This document shows, one piece after another, positions 1-11,259 of a stretch of 64,000 nt of DNA. Source of the stretch: Nematopogon swammerdamellus. Lineage: Eukaryota; Arthropoda; Insecta; Lepidoptera; Adelidae. The notes under the pieces were generated by a model. The model was given only the letters and a program-made list of their open reading frames with translations, had not been told where the DNA came from and made no database searches. Each line of letters opens with the position of its first letter. Position 1 is the first letter of the stretch. The stretch is from positions 7,224,545-7,288,544 of the forward strand of contig OX336336.1 in assembly GCA_946902875.1 (NCBI GenBank), in the 5' to 3' direction. A program made the translations under genes and the position numbers.

Positions 1-244
1 AAGGAATATTCGGTATAAAAGTCCTATAAATACAGTAACAGTGCTAATTTATGAAAAAAAAAACAAAACAGAAAACTAACTATAAAGTTACAGAAACGAA
101 TCTTTATTGGACAAATGTTCATGTAGAAACCAGGATTTTCCTGGTTTTTTGAATATTTTGTACGGGCCAACAACCCAATGTAGCCTCTTACTCGTCTAAA
201 AAAATAGTTTTTCTCCTGGATAATATTAGGTTTGTGGATAAGGG

Positions 245-300
245 GCAAACACCTTGCTTAGTAAACGAAGGTACTGGGTTCGATCCCCACTAGTGTGCAC
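245..300 (+). repeat. tRNA-like SINE fragment
   Basis: Contains a good pol III B-box core (GGTTCGATCCC near 279-289). No complete cloverleaf can be drawn around it, so it reads as the remains of a tRNA-derived SINE head and not a tRNA gene. Confidence 0.35.
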
Positions 301-539
301 TATTTTCTTTCTATTTCCGATTTTGATAAGTGGATTTCTTGAACATTAGTTGCTCTTGGTTTACATTCCATGTGGAATCCTAAGTAAATGTGGATCCCTT
401 CCTTACAAGATGGTATGGCCGTAAGAACTGACAAGTAGGTATCACCGCTCTTATTGCACGCTCAAAACGGCGCGGCGGCGCCGGCGCGGCGTTGAGAAAT
501 AGTTTGTCTTTACTAGTCATATTAGTGTAGCCGACACGA

Positions 540-792
540 CCAAAGTGACTGGCACTGACATCATGGCACCTAGCACCTAGGTCCAGTACGGTGGTACCAA
601 CACAGTCGGCTACAATTTGAGCCTACCGCCTTGTAAGGAGCAAGGGAAGGGGACCTACAGTTTTACATCGGTTCCGAACGGTGAAGCAGCAGGCTGGCAA
701 AACTCATTGGTACACGCCGGCCGGATTCGAACCTCGGACCTCTCGCATGAGAAGCCGATGCCCAAACCACTCGGCCACCCGCCACTGTATCC
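540..792 (-). repeat. SINE-B copy, tRNA-Ser-like head
   Basis: Read on the minus strand it begins with GGTGGCCGAGTGGTTTGGGC, an A-box of class II tRNA type. It continues through a TTCTCATGCGAGAG arm to the B-box GGTTCGAATCC. The rest matches the body of the plus-strand copy at 31600-31990. The tail is degraded. The tRNA part is a SINE promoter, not a functional tRNA. Confidence 0.7.
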
Positions 793-799
793 TCATCTC

Positions 800-1830
800 A
801 GTATCCGCCCTTGGGCCATGTTGAGCAGAGCTTACAGAATTATTTATGAGACGTTCAAAGGACCTTTTAACGTTACATTGTGTGCGTTCTGCCAAAATCC
901 GCATTCAGAAAATAACAAACGTTAAGCCGTATTTTTTTTTTAATCTCTTAACTCCATTCTCTTTCTTTCTGGTAAGTACGAGTACCTAATCCCTTGTAAG
1001 TAGGTATACTAGAGCAAGGATTACATTACGCTATGAATTAATTATTCGTTATTTGTTGATGTATTTAAGTATCAACATTTAGGGCATTGTGCACACTCAG
1101 AATGCTTGCGTTAGATTTTACGAGAGACCAAAGATAAGAGCACGTATTAAATCTATTCTGATAATTCTATGAAAAAACTTACTCTTTTTAGTTAAAAACT
1201 GACTTCAACACCTGAAATAGATCCTTTCCAACATAAAAAAATTATCATCGAAATCGGTTGGCGTGGTATATAATTATTTGAGGGGATCAAGGAGCTTTGA
1301 ACCAGACCAGTCTTGCCCACCGTCGGTGTGACCCGATCGTTGTTCTGTGGGGGCCATGCTCAATTGTCATATATTTTTTTAATATCTTTAAACTATGCAT
1401 AGTTAAATTATAAACAAAATTATAATTGTATTCCTTATAACGAACCTTTGCCTTGATTCGTCACATGTTGCACTTAAAAAAATTTCACAGATCTCGTGCA
1501 GTTGCAGCCCAACTCAATACCCCGAGGGATTTTTTTCATTTTTTCGATATCGTTTTTTGTTTTCGAGAAATCACCGATTCAATGAGGAAAGACACCAAAA
1601 AATCAAGTCATTTTTCGAAATTTTTTTATTTTTTGAAAAAAGTTTTTCACTTTTCCAAAAAAAGTAGTGTAGCCCTCGCCGAGACGCATCTTTTGACACC
1701 CCAATCATCGACGTAGCTGTAAAATTCAAGACACCAGGGCGATGTCGCACTTTTTCTTGAAATGGGTGCCCTACCAACGCGATCGAAAAAACATTTTCAA
1801 TGTTAAAATTTTTTTTACTGTCTAATTTGT
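800..1830. other. no gene seen; AT-rich with scraps of repeats
   Basis: A stretch near 1195-1270 (CTGACTTCAACACC, then CGAAATCGGTTGG) resembles the interior of the TIR element at 24547-25009. The T/A homopolymer-rich block 1530-1670 gives only spurious reading frames. Confidence 0.4.
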
Positions 1831-2030
1831 CTCACAAAATTTACCCCCAAAATCGAAATTCGTTCATTTTCTCTATACTCCCGTGATTGGGTCATATTAT
1901 GTAAAACTCTATTTCACCAAATTTCAACTTTTTTCGTCTAGTTGATTCGGAATAAGCCGTGACAGACGGGCAGACATCCTATAAGGGTACCGTTTTTCCC
2001 TTTTTTGAGGCACAGAAGCCTAAAAAACAT
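1830..2030. repeat. interspersed repeat, paired with 26885-27010
   Basis: Shares TTTACCCCCAAAATCGAAATTCGTTCATT-like sequence, then a stretch ending TGACAGACGGGCAGAC, with 26885-27010. The class is not clear; it is probably the tail of a retrotransposon. Confidence 0.4.
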
Positions 2031-2084
2031 ATTATAATAATAATAATTCTGTCTGCGTGAATTCGCCTCGCAGACCGGCGCGGA

Positions 2085-2190
2085 TACGGAGCTCTCCGAG
2101 ATGGGGGTGGTGGGGTGGTGGTGGCCTACGAGTCTAGTACCACCACCCATCGCTCGTAGCTTGCCTTGCGTCGTCTCGGAGAGCTCCGTA
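2085..2190. repeat. GC-rich foldback
   Basis: TACGGAGCTCTCCGAG (2085-2100) is exactly complementary to 2175-2190. Just inside, ATGGGGGTGGTGG faces CCACCACCCAT (2140-2150). The loop is about 75 bases. It could be a foldback transposon remnant or a local inverted duplication; no target duplication is evident. Confidence 0.5.
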
Positions 2191-2199
2191 GCATTCCGT

Positions 2200-2275
2200 A
2201 GCCACGGCCTGCAACCGTCGTCGCCGCCGTCTCGTCGCGGCGTGCTTGGAGGCTTGCACCCCGCCGCCGCGCCAG
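2200..2275. other. short CpG-rich block
   Basis: CGTCGTCGCCGCCGTCTCG-like sequence in otherwise AT-rich DNA. It lies just outside the foldback at 2085-2190. No coding frame or initiator is convincing. Confidence 0.3.
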
Positions 2276-2789
2276 GTTTTTTTGTGTGTGTTTGTATTAA
2301 TTTTGTATATTTTAAATATTATATTATATATTTTCATAGAATTAAAATGTTAATATTATGTAAAGGAAAAACGTGAGAATAAAGAAATAGCAGAATAATA
2401 ATGAGTGTTGGTAAGAATAATATGGAATAGTCTCAGATTAGAGAGTCTGATTACCCCATTGGGAAATTAGTCTTTGTTTATTGTTTGCACAAAATTGTTA
2501 CACCCCTACTGTTAAAAGACTGCAATGTTCGCACTGCAAAACGCCAAACTGCAAGGCTCGCTATTCAACGGAAAACTCAACGAGGTGGGCTTTGCTTTCA
2601 TGAATATCTAATAGAGTAAGCAACTATTTTGTTAGCTGCAGTTATACTCTCTTTCGTTGCCGCTTAGTCGTCTGCAAAAGTCATTAGTGCAGCCGGGTCG
2701 TTGCAGCCCTGCATTTACATAGCCGACGCGACGGTTCCTGAACCAAGAGTTCAAAAGAATAGAGGGTTTGACGGAAAGGCGGAAAGTTA

Positions 2790-2935
2790 TTATAATTATG
2801 TTTAAAATCGGCCAAATGCCGCCACGTGATTGGCCGGTTTTATTATTTATTGTTGTTTTACTTTAGAGTTTATATTGTAATCACATCATGTTTGACGCTT
2901 GTATGTATCGACGCTTGTAATATAAACTTTGAAAA
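2790..2935 (+). repeat. rep-G fragment (middle part)
   Basis: GGCCGGTTTTATTATTTATTGTTGTTTTAC-type sequence followed by ATCATGTTTGACGCTTGTAT. The same order is seen at 18260-18360 and 43690-43790, where it follows the GTGCGAGTCGGACTCGCGCA head. Confidence 0.55.
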
Positions 2936-2939
2936 AAAA

Positions 2940-4100
2940 AACCACGGGTGTGGCTCGATATCTGGGAGCCAAGCTCGCAAATTTCGGGTAAGCTTGTTGT
3001 GTAAGCGAGATAAAGGACGAATTTTAGTGAAAGAATTGTTTGCAGGAGACGCGTAGGTTCGGAGAAAAAAATAATAATAAAGAAACAGATTTTCTATACA
3101 AAATTAATTTTTCATACAAAAAAAAAACATTTAAAGAATATAAATGTATGCAAAAACGACATGAGCTGCCTCAACATTCGTCTGTGTTTTCCGAAAATAA
3201 AAAAAAATCTATGTTAAGTTTACTGTGTAATATATCAGTTCTTACCTTTTGGAATCTTTGGTCCTGACCTCTTCGTCAAGCGCCAGCTGGTACTTAGTTT
3301 TGATGGGAACAGATCTTTAGACGTTTCTTCTCTGAAATTTTAATTAAGAATGCTAAGCACAGGATAATACTATGTTAACATCTTAACGCGAAATTATTCT
3401 ATCGTATGCGAGAGAATGAAAACGCAAATGCACTTACTTGTAACAAATAGTTAACTTTGATATGACATAAATAAGTACCTACAGAATTTTTCTGTCTATT
3501 TCTTCATTTGCGCGACCGTAACTCAGAATTAGTTTTTTTTTATTTGAATATAGAATAGGATATTTTTGAAAGCATACTCTGGGACACGGCTTACCATAAT
3601 AACGTAATCGAACGATCACTTCAAATTCATTTAGCATAGGGTAAACATTTTACTTTTGGCATGAATTCGATGAACGTCTTACATTTGTCCGGGGAGATCG
3701 TTCGGAAAAATCTACTCACGAAAATAATGTACTTTCGCGCCGTCTTCGTACGGATAAGCAGTAACAGATAGAGAAATAATACCTAATCTTTCAGTTTCGG
3801 CGAAAACACAAAAATATGCACTTAATGAATAATATTAATAACCAAGAACGAAATCCCCTCAGAAAATTGCTCTGAAAATTTGTCGAGGCGCGATCGCCGC
3901 TCACTAAGAATGGAGCTAGTGAAGAAACTACTTGTTCGTTTGGGACAAATTAAAATTTATTTTATTATTGTAACATAAATAAATGTGTTACGATGCGTAA
4001 AAAATAAAATGCCGAGATCGAAAACAAGGAAAAGCAAAATAAAATACATAATCCTATTCGCGCCTAAAACCACTCTCGCGTGCGGAGAGGGATCGCCTCT
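2940..4100. other. no gene or repeat family recognised
   Basis: AT-rich, apparently unique in this window. I find no exon with both splice sites and an open frame, and no terminal repeats. Confidence 0.4.
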
Positions 4101-4110
4101 AATCGCTTAA

Positions 4111-4353
4111 AGAAGAAAGAAGCCCAAGAAAATCAAACCAACTCAAATCAGGTTGACCAAAATATTCAGCACCGACTACGAAGTTCGCCAGTCTTCAACT
4201 TCACTGCCCTCTAGCTCGGCCCAGACGCTTCCGATCGTCTCAAATGTGTTACCAATGGACATGGACGAACATGAGGAGACAGAAAATATACAGTTGACAA
4301 GTGCCAACACCGGCAGTGGGGGCAATATGTATGCATGGGCCCATCCATATTGA
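4111..4353 (+). pseudogene. 80-codon orphan ORF, possibly retrotransposon ORF1 remnant
   Basis: Open after a TAA at 4108-4110. It starts lysine-rich (KKPKKIKPTQ), then a Ser/Thr-rich part and an acidic stretch MDMDEHEETEN, and ends at a TGA. The basic start and low-complexity Ser-rich body recall N-termini of non-LTR ORF1 proteins, but no zinc knuckle is visible and no neighbour supports it. It may be chance. Confidence 0.2.
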
Positions 4354-4399
4354 CGAATCACAGCTCTTACATTTTCAATTTCCCCTAGCGAAACACTCA

Positions 4400-5330
4400 G
4401 GTCTCTTTATTCAATACAAAGTGCATAAAATCTTTTTCAATTCCGAGATCTCACTTTATTTTTTTCACCGCGTGCAAAGACTAGCAACCTACCTGCAAAG
4501 GGTTGCAACTGCGCTTCGATATAGCGATGCTTGCGCCGCCTACCGGAAGCGGTCGGCAATAGGAGCGTTTGTCCCAGGCAAAGCTTCACTTTCTATGCAA
4601 ATATCCGGCGATGCTCCTTCACTCGCCGCTTGAGTACAATTAAATGTAGCGACGATTTGCATAGGCGTCTAATTGCCCTTCCGCTCGCAGCGTTCCGTGT
4701 CTCGGAGGACGATATCGCTGACAATTTCTTATCGCTTCGAATAGCGCTAACCATTTCTGGAAATTTCCTTTTTGCCAACGGTCGGTTGGAGGAAATTATG
4801 ACTTCCTAGAGGTAGATTTAACAAAGCCGCAGACGAGGCATATCGATCGGAATCAAATAAGTTCCAGCGGTTAGCTGATTAACTTGCAGATGTAAAAGAA
4901 AAATGTCTTTTTAAATGTTTTTTTTTTCATAATCTTGAAGTTTAATTAAATAAAAAATATATTCTTATTCTCGTTGAAACCTATTGATTGCAGTTTAGAA
5001 CATTTTGGATGCGTAGGTATACTCCTTTTATCTAACAAGACAAAAAACGTAAAATAAAATCCTTACCTACTAAATGTTCCACAAAAGTGACTTTAGATAA
5101 AAGGAGCCGAAACAAAACACAAAAACAGAAACGATCGCAAATGTTGTAAATACATATGTAGTAATACCATAGCTTAATAACAAAGTGTATTCGAATTTTA
5201 ACCAAACATAACTTTGACCCGTATAATAAAAATTGCAATTCACAATTCAAATGATGTATGCACATGTCGTCCTCAAAACTCTCATAGAATTCGAAGATTC
5301 TGCTAAAATCTGAGTAAATGTTTCAATAAG
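4400..5330. other. no assigned gene; GC-richer block 4490-4800
   Basis: 4490-4800 is GC-richer than its flanks and has short open frames on both strands, but no frame is longer than about 110 codons and none is recognisable. The remainder is AT-rich. Confidence 0.3.
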
Positions 5331-5339
5331 TGGTTAATG

Positions 5340-5450
5340 AAGGTTGACTGGGAGACATCACTTGCAGTGATATGTCCGCCTTTGCTTACTCCTGTACTGT
5401 ACTTCTTTCAATTGTGTGCAATAAAGAGTTTCTATTCTATTAATCAATAA
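5340..5450 (+). repeat. LINE-F 3' end
   Basis: GGTTGACTGGGAGACATCAC, then TATGTCCGCCTTTGC, then GTGCAATAAAGAGTTTCTATTC. This is the 3' untranslated end of a non-LTR retrotransposon, with its polyadenylation-like AATAAA and the start of a TTCTA tail. Confidence 0.65.
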
Positions 5451-5459
5451 ACATCTGCA

Positions 5460-6210
5460 TAAACCATATACATTATACATACATATATCTATTGGCATAT
5501 GTAACGGGTTTTTGAACACAACCGGAGCGAGAATAAAAATCAAATACAAACGGGAAGTGGACGCAATGGAAATGTTTAATGCATCTGCCCAATGAGATAC
5601 AGGCAGCAGAGCGGGTTTAACAGCTCTTTGAATTTTCGTCATTTCGGAAAGTGCTTACTCCCAGCTCTGCACATAAAATACGGGGCGAGAAGAAAAATGA
5701 AAGCAGCACAGTTAAACTATGAAACTTTCAATATTACTTAGTTCGAAGCGGGAAACGGTATTCGTACGGGAAATGTTTCTGTCAGTGTAGCGAGCGAAAG
5801 GGAAGCACTGATAATACTGACAGGGCACTTAATTCACATAGGAAAAGAATACCCAATGAAGAGAAGATATCGAATTACAGTTTAAGATATATAGGAGGCA
5901 GGAGCTAGCACGTCCTCTTGAGAACGGGTCCCATAGAGGACTCGAAACGTCGAGCTGCAGCGATGCGCTCGCCATAATCGCACCGGTAAGCCGATTTCAT
6001 TAATTAATACTTTCAACGATATGGATGTATATAACGTACATTATAAATAGGATTCATAGGAAGCGGATTCGCTTGATGTGGAAAGTCATTATTGCTGCGG
6101 ATAATTAAATGATAGACAATTAAAACAGTCAAACGTCAAAAGTAAATTTTCTTGAATTTAATTATTTGGCAAGTTAATTTGAAAAGAAGAGAAATAATAA
6201 CATTTACTAT
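5460..6210. other. no gene seen
   Basis: Moderately AT-rich. A short scrap near 5700-5830 (CAGTGTAGCGAGCGAAAGGGAAGCACTGATA) resembles the SINE-A body but is too short to call. Confidence 0.35.
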
Positions 6211-6214
6211 AAAG

Positions 6215-6412
6215 AATTACACGCACCAAAGTAGTTAATATTACTCCGAGAGGATATTATGGCTAAGCTCAAGTGGCAGTGGGCTGGGCACGTCAGCTGA
6301 AGAGGCGACGACACACACTGACGCCTGTAAACAGAAAAATGGAGTCTGGGAAGACCACCAGCCAGGTGGGAAGACGACATCAAGTACGTCGCGGATAACA
6401 CACATGGAGATG
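6215..6412 (+). pseudogene. LINE-R ORF2 C-terminal remnant
   Basis: GCTCAAGTGGCAGTGGGCTG encodes the conserved LKWQWAGHV. The following arginine-rich segment is broken by frameshifts and the 3' end is missing. The same C-terminus recurs at 8640, 28660, 32240 and 44785. Confidence 0.7.
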
Positions 6413-6419
6413 TAAATAT

Positions 6420-7230
6420 GTTTACGTAAGATAGATCGAACGACCTAACATTTTAATCGCTGTCATGGCATCTAGTTCTAAAGCCGCGTCTCCCGCGCAT
6501 GTTTTTTCGAAACATTACACAAGAAACATTACACAAAAACATTTCTTTTCAGTTTACAGTTTCAGTTTAAAGAATATTTATTTCCCAAAAGAACATTGAA
6601 ATGAAATTTTTGAAATGAAATGAAATGAAAAGAATTTGAACATGGAGGTCCACCACGCAAACCATTACCGACCGAAACCCTCGACTCGGTATGTCGACAC
6701 GCAACGAGCATATATTAGTTTATAAGGAATTTCAGCCGATACTAGCCTACGTAATGGACCTCCAGACAAATGTGTATTTATACAAATCTGTATGGCCACG
6801 CCCCAATGTTTCGATGTATCTGTGTAATGTTTCGATAAAACATTCGCAGGGGAAGCGGCTTTACAGACACAAAGTGCGACGTTCTGACATCACGGGTGTA
6901 GTAAGGTGTAGCCAGAGATCTCAGGTTCCATAAAAGAGTCCTTCTGTACCTTACGAGTTTCCAGTTGCCGCCTTCCTTTTGTTGTGCGCGTGTTAGAAAA
7001 TCTTAAGCCGTGTGTTCGTTAATTAAAAACTCCTAATCATGAAGTAAGGGGAGAGTTCTGTGACGTGCGGTTAAGACGAGTATGACGCACGTAATTAACA
7101 CTAATGAAGTCATAATTTAGACAAGATCAGAGACCTGTTCACATGTTGGGGTTAGAGTTTTATAAAATGTTGTGCAAAACATAATTTTTAATAACATACG
7201 AATAATTTAACAGGTTCGGAGGACTTCGCA
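6420..7230. other. no gene seen
   Basis: Contains a short AAATGAAATG-type repeat (6600-6630) and an 80-codon plus-strand ORF at 6691-6933 with no recognisable domain, start context or splice sites. Confidence 0.35.
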
Positions 7231-7239
7231 TCAAATAAA

Positions 7240-7345
7240 ATCAAAATATACTTTATTGTACACCATAATAAAAAGGAACACAACAGGCGAGTTTAATGCA
7301 AAGTAGCATTCTTTACAAACTAACCTTTGGGATGTGGAGAAGCTG
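7240..7345 (-). repeat. LINE-F 3' end, diverged
   Basis: TACTTTATTGTACACC at the plus-strand left edge is the reverse of a polyadenylation-like tail. GCAAAGTAGCATTC followed by AACCTTTGGGATG is the reverse of the family's GGTTGACTGG region. Confidence 0.5.
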
Positions 7346-7644
7346 ATAGGGCGGACAATGCAGTGCAAAAGAGAAGCGTGAAAAATAAAACTATTAAATA
7401 AATGGACACAAAGATACATAGATACTCCTAGGACTTCCATTCAGATTTAATTAGTGAAAGAAAATAGTTATTGCAGGAAAATTAAAAACATAAATTTACT
7501 AAATACTTATATGACACACGATGTGTGTGTGCCCCAACACAACAATCGGTGTAAACAGCTTCCAATCAAATTAAATAATCCAGAGCCCAATCCAAGACCG
7601 CGCCTACCACCCGCCGCCTGATAGCGCAGCTGTGATGGATGACT

Positions 7645-7770
7645 CCTTGGTGGTCGAGGTTCCATGCCAGTGCTTCCCTTTGGTCGTTCCGGCTACACTG
7701 AACTGGATGGAAAACACGAACTATTTACACAGCTTCAACCGACCTTTCCTTCAGTGCGGCACTATCAAAA
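7645..7770 (-). repeat. SINE-A fragment (body only)
   Basis: CATGCCAGTGCTTCCCTTTG, then GGCTACACTGAACTGGATGG, then CAGTGCGGCACTATC, all reverse-oriented SINE-A body. Head and 3' tail are missing. Confidence 0.65.
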
Positions 7771-7779
7771 TCACCATGT

Positions 7780-8180
7780 AATATGGCCAAACATGAAAAA
7801 ATTATTTAAGAAAGAATTTAAGCAAACTATTTACATAGTGTAGATAAATAAAACAAGAACCGCTTTCGAAGACATTCAATCCGTCCAGGCCCTTCTATAT
7901 CGTTGAATATTTGATGTAACCTCAACGTTAAATCGATATCTTTGTCGAGTAAGTAGGTTAAATACACAATGTTCCTTCATAGGGCTGCCAAAAAGGAAAA
8001 CGTAGAAAATAAAAATATTATGTAATTTAAATTGGAATAGTCATATTATGACTACTTTGGTATGTCGCCGAATTCATTCAAAGTTTTATTTTCGTATGAT
8101 TGCAGAGTTGCTTGCTTTTAAACGTAACACTAATATGCAACATTGAAAATGACGGTATATCATTTAAATAATTATTTCAT
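7780..8180. other. no gene seen
   Basis: AT-rich sequence with no recognisable element up to the TTAA element that follows. Confidence 0.35.
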
Positions 8181-8181
8181 A

Positions 8182-8565
8182 TTAAGGCGCCTAGTAACGC
8201 CAACAACGGCCGTAGCGCGTAGTAGTTTTCATAAGGGGTTTTTTCTTAAATTGCGATCCTTCGCATACAACTTTGAAAAGCGTGTGATCGATAGATATAA
8301 CAAATGGCGTCATTTTGCTATAACAATTCCATTCAAATTCTCTTTAGTTTCTGAGATCAAGTTTTCAAAGTTCACGCGGAATGAAAAATCGACATTTGGT
8401 TACCGTATAGTTTATATGGAAATGTTAAATTTTACAACGTAAAACGTGTGATCGATAGACAAAGAATTTTTCTATATTTTGCAGTAGTTCTTAGCCTTTA
8501 GATTGGTCTAGTTATCACGGGCTACTTCTTCAAAAATTCACATTTGGCTTTACTAGGCGCCTTAA
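8182..8565. mobile_element. 376-bp TIR element flanked by TTAA (MITE)
   Basis: GGCGCCTAGTAA (8186-8197) is exactly inverted at 8550-8561, and both ends abut TTAA (8182-8185 and 8562-8565). A TTAA target duplication is the signature of the piggyBac superfamily, although the termini do not begin with the usual CCC. Internally CGTGTGATCGATAGA occurs twice (near 8280 and 8443). No transposase is encoded; the 99-codon ORF inside has no transposase motif. Confidence 0.65.
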
Positions 8566-8639
8566 CAAGCCTCGTCCGCCTCCTAAACGATTGGCGTTAG
8601 CCGTATTCCTACGACGCGCGACGTCGTCCTTCCAGGTAT

Positions 8640-8890
8640 TCTTTAAAGTCAGTCAGTTAGTCAGTCAGCGCGTATGCGTCCACTGTTGGACATACGCCTC
8701 TCAAATTTTCCGCCGTCCTTCGGCTGTGCGGAACCAATGCTTTCTGCCGACGTACTTGATGTCGCCGTCTCACCTGGCGGGTGGTCTTCCCACACTCCGT
8801 TGGCACGGCCGCCAGTGTAGGACACGGTTACTCCAACGGTAGTCGTCCCTTCGGCCGACGTGCCCAGCCCATTGCCACTTCTTGAAAAGA
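8640..8890 (-). pseudogene. LINE-R ORF2 C-terminus and 3' tail
   Basis: The minus strand encodes pieces of the WQWAGHV region and the TGRRPWTGKR-like stretch across frameshifts. It ends on the plus-strand left side in a GTCAGTCAGTTAGTCAGTCA tail. The order of conserved blocks matches 44785-45085 in reverse. Confidence 0.7.
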
Positions 8891-8973
8891 TGACAAAATC
8901 ACCGTTTTTCTTACACCACAACGAAAAAATTTCTGGTGCAATGAATACATCATCAATACTAATCAATATCAAT

Positions 8974-9235
8974 ACTAATAATAAATCTGTAAGGGATGGT
9001 CATGGTGTAAGTTACTTCGCCGACCGATCATCCGAATTTGATGAAACTTGTACAAGCACATTTGATTATACGGGACACAGGATAGGCTAAATAAAATTCA
9101 GTTCCGGTTACGCTAATATATGACTCGCATAAAAACCGAATTCTTCCGCCCACCGAAATAAGGGTAGCGGGCTTACTTACTTTCTTCTTTTTAAATACGA
9201 ATTTCACGCGAGCAAAGCTGCGGGCAAAAGCTAGT
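8974..9235 (+). mobile_element. non-autonomous Helitron
   Basis: Begins near AATAATAAATCTGTAAGGGA and ends with a GC-rich hairpin region then GCGGGCAAAAGCTAGT. A 3' end in CTAG(T) after a short hairpin is typical of lepidopteran Helitrons. The same start and end recur at 37130-37443. Confidence 0.65.
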
Positions 9236-9239
9236 TCAG

Positions 9240-9775
9240 AATTTGTTATTGTCATCTATATAGGTACCTAGTTTTTCAAAATTATTCTCAAAATATTAAA
9301 CCTAGTGGAACGGTCACGTTTCAACGGAGGTAAGCACCATATTGCATGTACTCGTATGCCATGGACTTAACGATGTGGAAATGAGACCAGTTGACAGCTC
9401 ATTCTAAGCTCATTCAGCCATTTCTTAAATACAATTCGTGCTCTATGGGCTGACAAGGATTAATACATTTTCTTCTATCCTCTCTGGTCTTTTCTCTTTT
9501 TAACTTTTAATTATTCCAATTAAAAAAGTCATTATAAAGCTCGCGACATGCGTATTGAAGTACGAGAGCCCACTAGGACATATATTTTTAATTTAATCTT
9601 TTTGTCGCAAAATTTTGACTTAACACATGCTCACGGTTGACAGAACAGTCGCGCCGCCGGTAGAGTGCTCATGAAGATGGGCTATGCGTTTGGCCCGAAA
9701 TGTCGAGCCACATAGCTCGGAGAACGAGCATGAGTAACGCAGAATTTTTTTTAATAATGTTTAATGACCGCGCTC
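9240..9775. other. no gene; one unclassified repeat-like block
   Basis: 9640-9725 (GGGCTATGCGTTTGGCCCGA ... GAGCATGAGTAACGC) has the look of a dispersed repeat but has no second copy in the window. Confidence 0.3.
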
Positions 9776-9900
9776 ATAAAAACAAGTGCGGTTGGACTCG
9801 TGCAAAGAGGATCGGACCACAAAAAACGGTTAAAAAAACACGTTTCTTGTATGGGGACCCTTAATTTTTAAAAAAATTTTTTTTAAATGTTTTTGTTATA
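9775..9900 (+). repeat. rep-G 5' part, diverged
   Basis: AAGTGCGGTTGGACTCGTGC is a decayed copy of the rep-G head. It is followed by the family's ACACGTTTCTTGTATGGGGA. Confidence 0.5.
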
Positions 9901-10284
9901 TCCGCTAAAATAACAAATATTCGCACACATATATCTTTATGCACATCATTGTGACTTGAAGAGTTCATGCCTCTTCTACTCTTCTGAAGTCTTTGATAAA
10001 ACCCGTAGGTCGCTTGTGTCCTTGTGTATTGGCGGTGGTATTGGCGTGCCGTGCGACAGTAAGGCCTTCTTCCTGTCGGATTTCGCAAGGATTTATTAAG
10101 GCAGCCACTAACGCCGCCTTCCATGTAAATCCCTGGAGCATCGGCAGGTTAATTCACTGACGCCAAAATCGAGATTCAACTCGAGTACCTCATTTTGGGC
10201 AATATTTAGGCAAATTCAACATTTTTACGAAAAAATATCTCTATTTGTCAATCGGGTTATTGATCGGCCTACAGAAATAGCGTC

Positions 10285-10545
10285 TTTTTTAATTATCCTT
10301 ATCCATAATATGGCAGCCTATTACTGAGCCTACTCCGTCTGTCTGCCTGTCCGTCTGTCCATCCGAGGGCTGTATCTTTTGAACTGCAATAGGTAGTCGG
10401 TTGAAATTTTCACATAATGATAGGTGGCGTGAGGGAGGATACGAAGGGCTCAATATTTTTAATCTATTGTAAAAACGGTAATACATACAAGCCTTAAACT
10501 TGGTGTAATTATAGTGCAAACTCCAAAGTAATACAACAAAAAAAA
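10285..10545 (-). repeat. rep-G, reverse orientation
   Basis: Reverse of the rep-G 3' half: GTCTGTCTGCCTGTCC (sensitive to slippage), GAGGGCTGTATCTTTTGAAC, then GTTGAAATTTTCACA. A middle-part piece follows at 10500-10530. Its outer end abuts the foldback at 10536. Confidence 0.6.
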
Positions 10546-10730
10546 CCCCGACCCTTAAAAAGTCCAAAATAATTTACGTTTACTTACTTAAAGGAGTCGC
10601 GTCGGGACACTGCTAAGTAAATTCCCGCGCAGCTCTGAGTTTTTATATTTTATTTACTTAGCGGTCCCCCGACTCCTTTAAGTAAGTAAACGGAAATTAC
10701 TTGGACTTTTTAAGGGTCGGGGGTTTTTTA
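10536..10730. mobile_element. foldback element, about 190 bp
   Basis: CCCCGACCCTTAAAAAGTCC (from 10546) is inverted at 10704-10722. The complementarity continues inward through TTTACTTACTTAAAGGAGTC with a few mismatches to about 10620. The centre is about 50 bases. No coding capacity. The terminal GGGTCGGGGGTTTTTT resembles the tail of the repeat that follows. Confidence 0.6.
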
Positions 10731-10739
10731 TATATTTAT

Positions 10740-11035
10740 AATTTAACTTTTATTTCAAGCTTTTTTAAAAAAACCGCATGAAAAGCGGTCCACTTTTTGA
10801 GATAATAATTTTTTTTATTACTTAATTACTTGATTACAAACATAGCTAAGAACCATCCCGATTAAACAAGCTTCCTAATAAAAGAAACCGCATCCAAATC
10901 GGTCCAACCGTTTGGGAGCTACGATGCCACAGACAGACACACACACACACACACCCTCTCACACACACACACACCCTCACACACACACACGTCAAACTTA
11001 TAACACCCCTCCGTTTTTTTCGTCGGGGGTTAAAA
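10740..11035 (+). repeat. retrotransposon-like 3' region with CA array
   Basis: AAACCGCATCCAAATCGGTC, then GGGAGCTACGATGCCACAGA, a CA-rich array, then CGTCAAACTTATAACACCCC and CGTCGGGGGTTAAAAA. This order is one I know as a common lepidopteran repeat. The CA array is at 10931-10990. Confidence 0.5.
10931..10990. repeat. (CA)n microsatellite
   Basis: Imperfect CA/ACAC array broken by two CCTC interruptions, inside the retrotransposon-like repeat. Confidence 0.85.
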
Positions 11036-11094
11036 ATACGAATAAAAACCGGCCAATTACGTGGTGGTACGGAACCATCGGTGTGTGAGTCCCA

Positions 11095-11252
11095 CTCTAT
11101 GTAAATAGTTCGTGTTTTCCGTTCAGTTCAGTGTAGCCGGCACGGCCGCCGAAGGGAAGCACTGACATGACACCTATTTCACCAATGTGTTATGGGCTGA
11201 CATCACGGATGTAGTAGATGATGTAGCCAACCGTGTCAGTTTCCATAAAAAA
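11095..11252 (+). repeat. SINE-A, 5'-truncated
   Basis: Starts within the body (TATGTAAATAGTTCGTGTTT) and keeps the family 3' end GTAGCCAACCGTGTCAGTTT plus an A-rich tail. 5' truncation with an intact tail fits target-primed reverse transcription. Confidence 0.8.
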
Positions 11253-11259
11253 TATCTTC

